Source: Acidobacteriota bacterium (GTDB lineage Bacteria; Acidobacteriota; Vicinamibacteria; Vicinamibacterales; 2-12-FULL-66-21). From it: DNA of 13,604 nucleotides. Under the pieces are notes generated by a model. It did no database searches, was not told the DNA's origin, and saw only the letters and a list, made by a program, of their open reading frames with translations. The stretch lies in contig JAIVJE010000356.1 of the NCBI GenBank assembly GCA_020200195.1, forward strand, positions 1-13,604. Reading direction: 5' to 3'. This document shows positions 1 through 7,567 of this stretch, in pieces; the stretch's first letter is position 1, and every line of letters begins with the position of its first letter. Made by a program: the position numbers and the translations under genes.

Positions 1-2623
1 ATCCTTGACGCTGCGCGGATCGCGTCCCTCGTCCGAGAGACCGAAGCTGAACTCGAAGTACTGCGGCTCCCACTCGCCGGCGGCGGGCAGGCACCTGACC
101 CACACACGCAGGTCCTTGCCGATATCGGCGATCTCGTCACGCCACACGCGATCGATCGCGGGCGCCAGTTTTTCCGAGTACTCGCCGGCCACCCGCTCCA
201 CGATCGTCGTGAGCGTCGCGAGCGCGTCGCTCATGCTCGCCTCGGTCACCGGCAGACGGCCGCCGGCCTGCAGGCAGCGGAAAAATTCCGCCTGCACCTC
301 GTGGAAGAGCGCGCCACGCGTCAGCGGATCGAGCTTCTGCAGCGGCTCAGGCTCGGCGGCGGGCTCCAGACGGTAGATGGCCGACAACAGGAACTGATAC
401 GGACAGCTCGAGAATTTCTGCAGTGCGGACAAGGAGTAGGGGCGAGCGCCGAGCCGTTGCGTCTCGAGCATCGGCGCCGTTTTCCCAGTGACGCGGGTGA
501 GGCCGTCGTAGGGGGTCCACTGCGAGCGGCCGCGGGCCCAGCGCACGCTCACCGAGCGCCGCAGGCACTCGTTGAGTTTCAGCAGGTAGTGCGCGTGACC
601 GCGCACGCGCGCCGGGTCGACCTGAAAGAGGCGACGCAGCACGGCAAGATCGTGCTCGAGGTCGTCGATGGCGCGTGCGGGATCGTCCGGCGATGGCCAC
701 GCAAGGCCGGCACCACCCTCGAAGGCCGCCGCAGCCTGCAGATCCTCGTGATTGGGTATCCGGCCGATGATGGCGCGCATGATGTCGAGCGCATAGAACG
801 ACGGCACGCGCGGCCGGGATTCCGCGACCTCGATCCGCGGATAGGACAGCCAGAGGCGCGCCGTCGGCGCACCGACCGCGAGGCGGAGCAGGAGGCGCTC
901 GTTCCGGCCGCGATCCTCCTGGAGCGGCAGGCCCGCAGCGAGCGGCTCGCGCATCTCCTCGTCGAGGAGCATCGGATCCTCGTGCGGCTTTTGCGGAAAC
1001 ATCCGCTCGGCCAGGCCCGGCACGAACACGACCCGGAACGTGCGGCCGTACTTCGGGCGCCAGATCAGAAAAGCGATCGAGCCACTCTCCCCAGGTTCCG
1101 GTCTCTGGCCACGATGCGAGCCGGTCGATGATCGGCAGGGCAAACGCGCGCAGATGTCCGAGGTTGTCCAGGTCGCGCTCGAGCCGCGAGACGCGCGGCG
1201 ACTCCGGATCATCTTTCCGCTCGCGACGCAGCCGCAGGTTGAACTCCTGCGCAAGCCCGTCGAGTCTGCGATGCCACCGCTTGGGATCCCCGCCGATGAC
1301 CGAGGATTCGACGATCAGCGCCTCCCATTTCCACGGCGCGGCCAGAGAGCCGTCGATGATCGGGGCATTGGGCTTTGGGCTTTCGGCTTCAGGCTCAGAA
1401 TCCTTAATCGTCTCTAGTCCGGCGTCGTGCTGAAGCCCAACGCCCACAGCCCTCAGCCCAACTTCGTCATCCGGGACAACGAAGTCGAACTCGCGCCGCA
1501 CATCGGGCTGCGGCACCTGAGCTAGCGAGAGATACTCGGAGAACCGCCGCGCGGACAGCTTCTCGCACGCGCACGAGAGCACGGCCAGGAACGCACGACC
1601 GGCAGGGTGGGGACGGTCGGTACCGCGGTCGAAATAGGCTGGAACTCCCGCGCGATTCAGGGCGTGTTCCAGCAGGCCGACATATCGTTGCGGCGACCGC
1701 ACGAGCACTGCCATGTCATCGAATCGAACCCCGCGCGCCGCTTCTTCGAGAATGCGCCGGGCGATCTCGACGCACTCACGCCCCTCACCAGGTGCGGAGA
1801 AAAATCTGACGTCGCCGCGCGCGTCACGCTCGGGTGGACGACGCTTCGCGAAGAGGTTGCGGCGCAGCGCGACGAGGTCGCTATCGCCGGTCTGCTCGAG
1901 CACCTCCTCTTGGATTCCCAGGGCGTGGAGCCGATCGAGCGCGGCGAGATCGCCGAACGGCACAGTGACGAGAACGTCCGTGGAGGCGCGCATCAGCGCC
2001 GCGAGAAATTCGAACTCGGCCACCGATTCCAAGGCCGGATCGAGCAGAAGCAACGGCGGAACGGCGGCCGGAATACCCGCGATGGCTGCCGCAAACAACG
2101 ACGCGCGATCCGTCGCGGACGCTGCGCTGAACTGCTCCTCGAATCGGTCGAGGAGCTCGCCGAGGTCCCGGCCCCCAAGCGGCAACGGCGCGAGCGCCGC
2201 GGAGCCGATCCGCGCCAGTCGCAATTCCTGCAGCGTCCGCGCGAGCGCGAGGGGGAAGCGGGGCGTGCGTGCAACCGGCTCGAAATAGCCGAGCGCGCCG
2301 TCACGCTGCGCTTCGAACGTGGCGCGCGCAGCGACCGCTTCCGATGCCAGATCGCTTGCCGGTGCGAAGCCCTGTCCGGCCAGCGAGGGGGTAGCCAGCC
2401 GCACGGCAAGCTGGGTGACGCTGAACCGATGGAGGCCGATCGTCGCGCCGGCTTCGGCAGCAATCGAGCGCGCGAGATCGTCCACGGCGCCTCGCGATGC
2501 AGCGACGAGCAGCACGTCGCCCGACGGGGCATGGGCTTCAACGAACGCGCGCGCCCGGAGGAGCCGCAACTCCGTTGCGGCCGATTCGACCAGTCTGATG
2601 CGAGGGGATGGTGTGCGAGCCAC
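1..2623 (-). pseudogene. AddB-like PD-(D/E)XK nuclease, interrupted by deletion/frameshift, C-terminus off the left edge
   Basis: This resembles the AddB/RecB-type exonuclease family: an inactive helicase-like N-terminal part (VLLVAASRGAVDDLARS where a Walker A loop would be) followed by a C-terminal nuclease. The start is the GTG at 2623, preceded by GGGAGGGAG. The first frame carries family-like sequence as far as WGEWLDRFSDLAP (about 1055-1093); it then turns into Arg/Ala/Pro-rich out-of-frame sequence and stops at 347. From 1050 down, a different frame resumes the family: YGRTFRVVFVPGLAERMFP, LSYPRIEV, RVPSFYALD, the SSCPYQF cysteine segment (Cys codon 405-403) typical of the Fe-S nuclease domain, and RGALFHEVQAEFF with the conserved His. 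This frame is open to position 1. About 60-70 residues normally between the two blocks appear to be missing (recalled family pattern, inference), so this is deletion plus frameshift, or an assembly error. The catalytic Asp and Glu-x-Lys would lie beyond the edge. A heptamer array is inserted in frame at 1368-1461. Confidence 0.82.
1368..1461. repeat. Inverted degenerate heptamer array inside the nuclease gene
   Basis: The left arm (1368-1395) is four tandem 7-mers with consensus TTGGGCT (the first two are exact, then TTCGGCT and TCAGGCT). The right arm (1434-1461) is four 7-mers with consensus AGCCCAA, the reverse complement of the same unit. The spacer is 38 nt. Positions 1377-1392 can pair with 1430-1445 over 16 positions with two mismatches. 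The array keeps the nuclease frame open and encodes a low-complexity segment (KDSEPEAESPKPNAP and neighbours) between VVPDDE and DGSLAAPWKWE, where homologues usually have a short variable loop (recalled family pattern). Confidence 0.85.
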
Positions 2624-2724
2624 GTCGATCTCCCTCCCGGACGCCTTGCCGGGTCACCGGAAACGGCCGCGCACGCAGCCGTGAACAGGCGCAGGGTACC
2701 ACAGAATCGAGGCGCGGATGGCGC

Positions 2725-2730
2725 TATAAT
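2725..2730 (+). promoter_or_regulatory. Candidate -10 box of the cupin gene
   Basis: A perfect TATAAT lies 43 nt before the cupin start codon in the divergent gap between the nuclease gene and the cupin. I see no convincing TTGACA at the expected -35 distance, so the call rests on the -10 match and its position. Confidence 0.5.
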
Positions 2731-2761
2731 CCAGCGTGATCCGATTGAAGTCCCTTTTGCC

Positions 2762-2767
2762 AGGAGG
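2762..2767 (+). promoter_or_regulatory. Shine-Dalgarno of the cupin gene
   Basis: AGGAGG is five bases before ATG 2773 and fixes that start codon. Confidence 0.8.
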
Positions 2768-2772
2768 CGAGA

Positions 2773-3315
2773 ATGCTCAAATCATCCCGGAGATCGTTGT
2801 GGGCCGTAGCGGTGTGCATCGCGGCGCTCGGCGCCACGATTGGGGTTAACGGTCGCCAGGCTCCCGCACCGGCGGAGCCGGCGAAGGCCAAGGCGCCAGC
2901 GCAGGCCACGTCGAAACATCTCATGGTGTCGCCCGACGATCTCAAGTGGGGGCCGGCGCCGCCGTCGCTCCCCGCCGGCGCGCAGCTAGCCGTCCTCGAC
3001 GGCGACCCGACCAAAGCCGGAGCGTTTGCCATCCGGGTGAAATTGCCGGACGGCTACAAAGTCGCACCGCACTGGCACCCGACCGAAGAGAACCTCGTGA
3101 TCCTTTCGGGTGTACTGTCGGTGGGTCTGGGCAACAAGTGGGACGACTCTGCGATGCACGCGCTACCGGCTGGGAGCTATACGAAAATGCCGCGGCGCAC
3201 GAATCATTACGTGGTGGCGAAAGGGGAAACCATCTTCCACCTGTACGGGATGGGTCCCTTCACCGTCACGTACGTCGATCCGAAGGACGATCCTCGGAAG
3301 AAACCGACGGAGTAA
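2773..3315 (+). CDS. Secreted cupin-domain protein
   Basis: This 180-residue protein has an N-terminal signal sequence (basic MLKSSRRS followed by the hydrophobic stretch WAVAVCIAALGATIGV), an Ala/Pro/Lys-rich linker (29-48) and a single cupin barrel (about 60-170). The metal-binding pattern is visible: His100 and His102 in PHWHPTEEN, Glu106, and His145 in RRTNHYVV, the three-His/one-Glu site of cupins. It is probably periplasmic or cell-surface and metal-dependent. Cupins of this kind are annotated only at domain level, so the substrate is unknown. It stands alone with its own -10 and a strong ribosome-binding site, and a hairpin array begins at its stop codon. Confidence is high for cupin fold and export, low for any specific reaction. 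Confidence 0.88.
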   Translation: MLKSSRRSLWAVAVCIAALGATIGVNGRQAPAPAEPAKAKAPAQATSKHLMVSPDDLKWGPAPPSLPAGAQLAVLDGDPTKAGAFAIRVKLPDGYKVAPHWHPTEENLVILSGVLSVGLGNKWDDSAMHALPAGSYTKMPRRTNHYVVAKGETIFHLYGMGPFTVTYVDPKDDPRKKPTE

Positions 3316-3378
3316 GGTTCGCTAGGTTCGCCGGGTTCGACAGGTTCGTTGGCGCACCCAGCGAACCTGACGAACCGA
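3315..3378. repeat. Inverted 9-nt-period array and hairpin between convergent genes
   Basis: Four direct units with consensus AGGTTCGCY run from 3315 to 3350, starting on the last base of the cupin stop codon. Three complementary-sense units (core GCGAACC) run from 3352 to 3378. Positions 3341-3352 pair with 3358-3369 over 12 bp (one G-T wobble) around a 5-nt loop, with a second block (3334-3339 with 3371-3376) below it. Placed between two convergent genes, it could act as a bidirectional terminator, although no T-tract follows on either strand. Confidence 0.8.
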
Positions 3379-3393
3379 AGTCTTGGATCGTTC

Positions 3394-3930
3394 CTACGCC
3401 CGCCGCGGCCAAAACAGCGCCATGAACCCGGGCAGGAACGCGAACGTCCACGAGAGCAGGTTCCGCAGATAGTTGGGGTTGCGCGTGACCTCGTGGGTCC
3501 AGATGCCGGAAATGGCGTAGAACGCGAGTCCCGACAGGACGGCGGCGGCCAGGCCGCGCGTGAGGACGGCGGCGTTGGGCCGCTCGCCGACGAGCCACGC
3601 CTGCACCAGCGCGAAACACAGCCAGAACAGCATCCACGCGACGAACATCGCGCCCATTCCCATCATCGGCGCAAGCGCGTAAAAGGTACCGGCCGCGAGC
3701 ACACCGATCAGCGGACCGGCAACGCCACCTGGGAGCGGACGACCCGCGCGAACCCCGAGGACGATACCGATGCAGAAACAGATGACGGCGCCGTGCACCA
3801 GCCCATACGCGACGCGGTGACGCAGCTCCAGCGCCGCCCATACGAAGTCGCCGAGCGTGCTGACAACGCCGAGCAGGAGCGCGGCAAGGACCGCGTGAAG
3901 TGCTGCGGCGCGGTGATCGTGCTGTGGCAT
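3394..3930 (-). CDS. Six-helix integral membrane protein of unknown function
   Basis: I chose the ATG at 3930 because GGAGGGG lies just upstream of it; a longer in-frame start at 3990 has no such site. The 178-residue product is almost wholly hydrophobic, with predicted membrane segments near 8-32, 43-61, 69-90, 92-115, 123-145 and 153-173. A Met/Gly-rich stretch (LAPMMGMGAMFVAWM) spans the turn between the third and fourth helices, and the tail is short and basic (FWPRRA). I do not recognise a family, and there is no visible catalytic motif. It faces the DUF2207 gene head to head, so the two may share a control region, and it converges on the cupin gene across the hairpin array. Confidence 0.75.
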   Translation of the reverse strand: MPQHDHRAAALHAVLAALLLGVVSTLGDFVWAALELRHRVAYGLVHGAVICFCIGIVLGVRAGRPLPGGVAGPLIGVLAAGTFYALAPMMGMGAMFVAWMLFWLCFALVQAWLVGERPNAAVLTRGLAAAVLSGLAFYAISGIWTHEVTRNPNYLRNLLSWTFAFLPGFMALFWPRRA

Positions 3931-4004
3931 GACCCCTCCAACCCGACTGATCGCCGAGGATATCAGAGTGTCTCGCGGCCGCGCGCTCATGGGTACGGGC
4001 CGGG

Positions 4005-4010
4005 ATTATC
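4005..4010 (-). promoter_or_regulatory. Possible -10 box for the membrane-protein gene
   Basis: Read on the minus strand this is GATAAT, about 75 nt upstream of the ATG at 3930 in the divergent gap. No clear -35 element is present, so this is a weak call. Confidence 0.25.
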
Positions 4011-4018
4011 ATGGGCTC

Positions 4019-5701
4019 ATGCGCCGAGCCCTACGACTCATCGTCTTTTTTCTGCTCGCCGGTATGCCCGCGGCGCCGGTGGCGGCCAAGGATTACTCCG
4101 CGGTCCGTTTCGATTCCACCGTCCGCGTCCAGCGCGACGGCAAGCTCGAGGTGACGGAAACGATCGCGTTCCGCTTTGAAGGCGGCACGTTCCAGCAGGT
4201 GGTCCGTGAAATCCCGTTGCGACGCACGGACAGCATCGAGGTCGTACGCGCGGAGATGGACGGCACGCACCTACGGTTTGGCGACGGCGTCGGGCAGGCG
4301 GAGGTGACGCGAAAGTCACGCATCACCGTGCGCTGGCGATTCGCTCCGGTGTCAGACTCGACGCACACATTTCTCCTCACGTACGTCGTCATCGGCGCGG
4401 TGAGAAAAGAAAGGGGCGCGGACGTCCTTGTGTGGCGCGCCACACCCGGTGAGCATCCATACGCGATCGAGGCCGCGGCGATCGAGTTCCAACTCCCTGT
4501 TCCCGCCGCCGCCAGCCCCGCGCTGGACCTGCGCCGAGTCGGTTCGAGCGAGGTACAGAACGACGGCACGAATGTGAGAATCACCGCACGCGACATCCGC
4601 CCCGACGGCTGGATCGAGGCGACATTCCGTTTCGCTGAAGGGACCATCGTGGCGTCCGCGCCCGAGTGGCAGCAGCGGCAGCTTCGTCAGGCAGCCATCG
4701 GACCGCGGTGGCTGATGGCCGGTGCCGGCATCGTCCTGCTCGGTTTGATTGTGCTCTTCGGAATGCGTCAAAGCTACGACGCTCCGCCGCCAGACGAGAG
4801 CGCGAGGCACGAGGACGCAGACGGCCCACACCTGATGCGGCCCGATACTCTCGCGCCTCCGGTTGCCGGCGCGATCGTCGCCAATGGCAAGCCGGCGCTC
4901 GAGCACGCAATGGCTGTCGTGTTCTCGCTCGCCGACAGAGGAGAGCTCGGAATCGACGAACAGCCGCGCAGCGCTTTTCGTCAGCGGACCTTCGCTATCA
5001 CTCGACAGTCGACTACTCGTCCGCTGGCAGCATATGAGCAGGCCGTGCTGGAGGCGATCTTTCCGCCGGACTCACCAGCGGTCATCACACTATCGAAGGC
5101 CCGGACGCAGTTGATGCGGCGGTTCCGCACCTTCAGCGTTGAGATCACACGCGAGTTAATCGCCGCTGGATTGCTGGATGAGTGCCGGAGCGCCGTACGG
5201 CGCCGCTATCAGTTCACGGGCGTCGCATTGATGATCGCCGGAGCGATCTCGGTAATTCCGATGGCCTTTCTGGTCGAGGCGCACGGCGGATGGCCCATGG
5301 CCGTACCCGCGGCGCTCATCGTCACCGGCCTTGCCGCCTTCATTTTCATGTCGGCAACGACTCCGCTGTCGAACGACGGCGTGCGGCGGGCGCACCACTG
5401 GCGCGCCTATCAAACATCGCTGAAGGCCATCGCGCGGAACCACGCTGAAGCGCCGACCGGACCGGACGTGCTGCCGCTCGCGGTGGCATTCGGCCTCGCC
5501 GCCGTCTGGTCGCAGTATCTGAAGCAGCGTCACGCGGCTGCGCCGAGTTGGTTCCGCGCGCTCACCGTATCCGCAGATGACGGAATGGCATTCCCGGCGT
5601 TCCTGGCTAGCGGGGGCGCAGGAAGTACGGGAGCGGAGGGCTCGACCGGTGGTGCGTCGAGCGGGAGCGCTGCCGGCGGAGGCTCCTCGAGCGCGAACTA
5701 G
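4019..5701 (+). CDS. DUF2207 domain membrane protein
   Basis: From ATG 4019 the product is 560 residues. It starts with a signal peptide (MRRALRLIVFFLLAG, likely cut after VAA near residue 23), followed by an exported beta-rich domain (about 24-215) with the DUF2207 opening pattern FDSTVRVQRDGKLEVTE. Membrane segments lie near 231-248, 400-419 and 426-446, with a soluble region between the first and second. It ends in a Gly/Ser-rich tail (about 531-560, for example GGASSGSAAGGGSSS), typical of DUF2207 proteins. The biochemical role of the family is not established. The frame is open back to 3929 with another ATG at 3989; neither start has a clear Shine-Dalgarno, and 4019 is preferred because it gives a normal signal peptide. 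It is intact and close to usual family length. Confidence 0.85.
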   Translation: MRRALRLIVFFLLAGMPAAPVAAKDYSAVRFDSTVRVQRDGKLEVTETIAFRFEGGTFQQVVREIPLRRTDSIEVVRAEMDGTHLRFGDGVGQAEVTRKSRITVRWRFAPVSDSTHTFLLTYVVIGAVRKERGADVLVWRATPGEHPYAIEAAAIEFQLPVPAAASPALDLRRVGSSEVQNDGTNVRITARDIRPDGWIEATFRFAEGTIVASAPEWQQRQLRQAAIGPRWLMAGAGIVLLGLIVLFGMRQSYDAPPPDESARHEDADGPHLMRPDTLAPPVAGAIVANGKPALEHAMAVVFSLADRGELGIDEQPRSAFRQRTFAITRQSTTRPLAAYEQAVLEAIFPPDSPAVITLSKARTQLMRRFRTFSVEITRELIAAGLLDECRSAVRRRYQFTGVALMIAGAISVIPMAFLVEAHGGWPMAVPAALIVTGLAAFIFMSATTPLSNDGVRRAHHWRAYQTSLKAIARNHAEAPTGPDVLPLAVAFGLAAVWSQYLKQRHAAAPSWFRALTVSADDGMAFPAFLASGGAGSTGAEGSTGGASSGSAAGGGSSSAN

Positions 5702-5709
5702 GCCGCTGC

Positions 5710-5922
5710 TTAAACGGTACCACCCACCGACTTCAGATGCGCGAGCATCTGCTGGCGATGCGCAATCGCGCGGGGGGTGAGCTGCGGAGCGGAGGTTTCA
5801 AACGGCAATGATCGCTGAGCCCAGGCTTCCCGTCGCGCGCGTGCCCGCTCGACGCCGGAGCGGAAGCACTGGAAGCAGATCGCGTGGCGTGCGCAGATGT
5901 GGCCGGCTTGTTTCCTAGACAT
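5710..5922 (-). CDS. Small Cys-containing protein of unknown function
   Basis: This 70-residue basic protein starts at ATG 5922 inside the end of the upstream gene: the bases ATGTCTAG carry both its start and the previous TAG stop, and GAGGG lies upstream. A CARHAICFQCFR segment (Cys10, Cys16 and Cys19, His12) could bind metal or hold a disulfide. It is followed by an Arg/Ala-rich helix (SGVERARARREAW) and a second helix with LTPRAIAHRQQMLAHL. I do not recognise a named domain. The Cys/His cluster, the tight overlap and the composition argue that it is a real gene. It is probably cytoplasmic and nucleic-acid or protein binding, which is inference only. Confidence 0.6.
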   Translation of the reverse strand: MSRKQAGHICARHAICFQCFRSGVERARARREAWAQRSLPFETSAPQLTPRAIAHRQQMLAHLKSVGGTV

Positions 5923-6136
5923 GATTGCCCTCTTCCATGAGCCCGAGAAGCCGTCGCGCGGCGATTTGGGCTTGCCGGCGCCGGTGAGCCAGCACCTTGT
6001 ACTTGTCAGGCCTGCGCAGCCCCTCGGCTATCGGTGCCAGCCGCAGCCCGGATGGCCTCGATCCGGACGGCTCCGGGTCGTCGATCCCCCCAAAGTCGAG
6101 CTCGCGTGCCAGCGCCGTGGTGTTGTGTCTCGTCAC
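5915..6136 (-). CDS. Small basic protein, first gene of an overlapping pair
   Basis: The frame opens with GTG at 6136 and gives 73 residues. The N-terminal half is polar and Pro/Gly-rich (GGIDDPEPSGSRPSG). The C-terminal half is a basic helix (RPDKYKVLAHRRRQAQIAARRLLGLMEEG). No family is recognised. Its stop overlaps the start of the next gene by 8 nt, which suggests translational coupling and a two-gene transcript. There is no strong Shine-Dalgarno before the GTG, so the exact start is uncertain. It could be a chance frame, but the clean overlap with the following gene makes that less likely. Confidence 0.5.
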   Translation of the reverse strand: MTRHNTTALARELDFGGIDDPEPSGSRPSGLRLAPIAEGLRRPDKYKVLAHRRRQAQIAARRLLGLMEEGNHV

Positions 6137-6149
6137 GCCTGCAGTCTAG

Positions 6150-6156
6150 AAGGAGG
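6150..6156 (+). promoter_or_regulatory. Orphan Shine-Dalgarno upstream of the TMEM175-like remnant
   Basis: AAGGAGG is a strong plus-strand ribosome-binding sequence, but no start codon opens the remnant's frame behind it: that frame has a TGA at 6160-6162. It may be what is left of the original translation start after loss of the 5' end. Confidence 0.35.
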
Positions 6157-6162
6157 GTGTGA

Positions 6163-6534
6163 CAGGGTAGGTCGCTGGTCCGAGGGTTCCCCTCCTTCGC
6201 CTGCTGCTTCGCGCTGCTCGTGTGGATCTGGCACGAACACAACATGTATTTCCGCCGCTACGGCCTGCAGGACGGATATACCGTGTTCCTGAATGCTGTG
6301 CTCCTGTTCGTGGTGATGTTCTACGTGCGCGCGTATGTCGGCCACCTCGTCAGCGCCGCTGTAGGAATGGTCGTCGTCATCGTCCCGCTCGCGTTGCCGC
6401 CCCGGCTGACGTTCGTGTCGCCGATGTGCTTCGGCCTCATGGGTCCGGCGCACTGGGCATGGGGAACCTACGCGGGGCGGCGACGCAGGGCGCTCGAGAC
6501 GCGGTTCCGCGCCGAGCCGGCGCGTCCTCTCTGA
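6163..6534 (+). pseudogene. TMEM175/DUF1211-like channel protein, 5'-truncated and internally shortened
   Basis: The frame from 6163 to the TGA at 6532-6534 contains family sequence: FPSFACCFALLVWIWHEHN, FRRYGLQDGYTVFLNAVLLF, then GHLVSAAVGM, and a last helix with MCFGLMGPAHWAWG before a basic GRRRR tail. The bacterial TMEM175-like family is usually about 200 residues and begins with an F-S-D helix. Here that N-terminal helix is absent, and the first possible start in frame is GTG 6220 (104 residues), already inside the family sequence. Around 6328 the text jumps from VMFYV to RAYVGHLVS, skipping the usual middle block (recalled family pattern). The stop overlaps the next ATG as TGATG, so it was once the first cistron of an operon with the WYL regulator. 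A functional short protein is possible but unlikely. Confidence 0.6.
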
Positions 6535-7523
6535 TGCGCAACGCCGAAGTCATCCGGCAGTGGTCGATCCTTCGCGACCTCGAATCCTCTCGCCGGCTGA
6601 CGATCGACGATCTGGCCGGACGCACGGGTGTGACGACGCGAACGATCCGCCGTGATCTCGAGGCGCTCCAGGCCGCCGGCTTTCCGCTGTTCGACGAGGT
6701 TCACGACGGCAGAAAATACTGGACACTCGAGCAGCGCGCCTTCCGCCGGCTCGACGACACCGGTTTCACGCTCGCGGAGCTGAGCGCGCTGTACTTCAGC
6801 CGCACGCTGGTCGAGTGTCTGGCCTCGACACCATTTCAACGCGATGTTCGCCGCGCATTCGAGAAGCTGGCTGCAGCGCTGACCCCGGGCATGCGCCAGT
6901 TCCTCGATCGCCTTCCGCTCGTCATGCAGGCCAAAGCGGAGCCCGGGAGCCAGCCGGCCACACCGCGCGGCAAGGAAATCTCGCAGCTGCTCGATGCGAC
7001 CCTGAACCACCGACGCGTCGCGATGCGCTATGACTCGTTTTCCAGCAATCGCCAGAAGGATTACGTCATCGAACCGTACCGCGTCGTGTTCGCGCAGGGC
7101 GGTTTGTACATCGTGGCGTTCGTGCCGGAGTATGGTGAGCTGCGTACGTTCGCGGTCGATCGCGTGCGATCGCTATCGGTGATGGAGGAGCGCTTCGAGC
7201 CGGCGGAGCTGGCGGAAGACGCATTCGCCGACTCGCTCGGCGTGAATCAGGGGACCCTGCCCGAGCGCATCGAGATCGCGTTCGAGCCCGGAATCGCGCG
7301 CTACGTGCGCGAGCGGGTGTGGCACTCGTCGCAGGAGATCGCCGAGCAGCCCGGCGGCAGCCTCGTCGTCACGCTGCATGTCGCCAACGACTGGGCGCTA
7401 CGAAGCTGGATTCTCGGCTTCGGCCCCCTTGCGCGGGTCCTCTCGCCGCCAGGCCTGGCACAGCAGATCGCCGACGAGTTCGAACGCGCACGCTTGCTCT
7501 ACTCTCTGCCGTTCGGGGAGTAA
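6534..7523 (+). CDS. HTH and WYL domain transcriptional regulator
   Basis: ATG 6534 overlaps the preceding TGA. The frame is open further upstream, but that extension is out of frame with the TMEM175-like sequence and reads as non-coding. The 329-residue protein has an N-terminal winged helix-turn-helix (about 5-65: RLTIDDLAGRTGVTTRTIRRD is recognition-helix sequence), a WYL domain (about 150-215) and a C-terminal WCX-type region (WILGFGPLARVLSPPGLA, about 285-305). In the WYL core the signature tripeptide is replaced: the strand reads GGLYIVAFVPEYGELRTF. Downstream DRVRSL fits the domain. WYL regulators sense nucleic acids or other ligands and often control stress or defence genes. The target here is probably its own operon, which is inference. 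Confidence 0.88.
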   Translation: MRNAEVIRQWSILRDLESSRRLTIDDLAGRTGVTTRTIRRDLEALQAAGFPLFDEVHDGRKYWTLEQRAFRRLDDTGFTLAELSALYFSRTLVECLASTPFQRDVRRAFEKLAAALTPGMRQFLDRLPLVMQAKAEPGSQPATPRGKEISQLLDATLNHRRVAMRYDSFSSNRQKDYVIEPYRVVFAQGGLYIVAFVPEYGELRTFAVDRVRSLSVMEERFEPAELAEDAFADSLGVNQGTLPERIEIAFEPGIARYVRERVWHSSQEIAEQPGGSLVVTLHVANDWALRSWILGFGPLARVLSPPGLAQQIADEFERARLLYSLPFGE

Positions 7524-7538
7524 CCGGCACCCATGCTG

Positions 7539-7565
7539 ACCGTGCGGAACCAACCGTGCGGAACC
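7539..7565 (+). repeat. Two tandem copies of a 13-bp sequence, 14-nt period
   Basis: ACCGTGCGGAACC occurs at 7539-7551 and 7553-7565, in the 44-nt gap between the convergent WYL and DUF5916 genes. The 14-nt spacing is twice the heptamer period seen elsewhere in the window. I see no T-tract terminator in this gap. Confidence 0.7.
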
Positions 7566-7567
7566 GA

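Noticed and set aside
1368..1461. Diversity-generating retroelement variable region
   Set aside because: There is no reverse transcriptase or template repeat in the window, and the variation is not confined to adenine positions.
1607..2809. 400-codon open frame on the plus strand
   Set aside because: It is antisense to the nuclease gene; the Arg-rich, motif-free translation is what high-GC antisense frames give, while the minus strand shows clear family sequence.
3315..3378. Insertion-sequence ends or a miniature transposable element
   Set aside because: There is no target duplication, no transposase, and the structure is tandem short units rather than simple terminal inverted repeats.
6222..6533. 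Upstream extension of the WYL regulator frame
   Set aside because: The extension is out of frame with the TMEM175-like sequence and reads as Arg/Pro-rich noise; the regulator starts at the overlapping ATG 6534.
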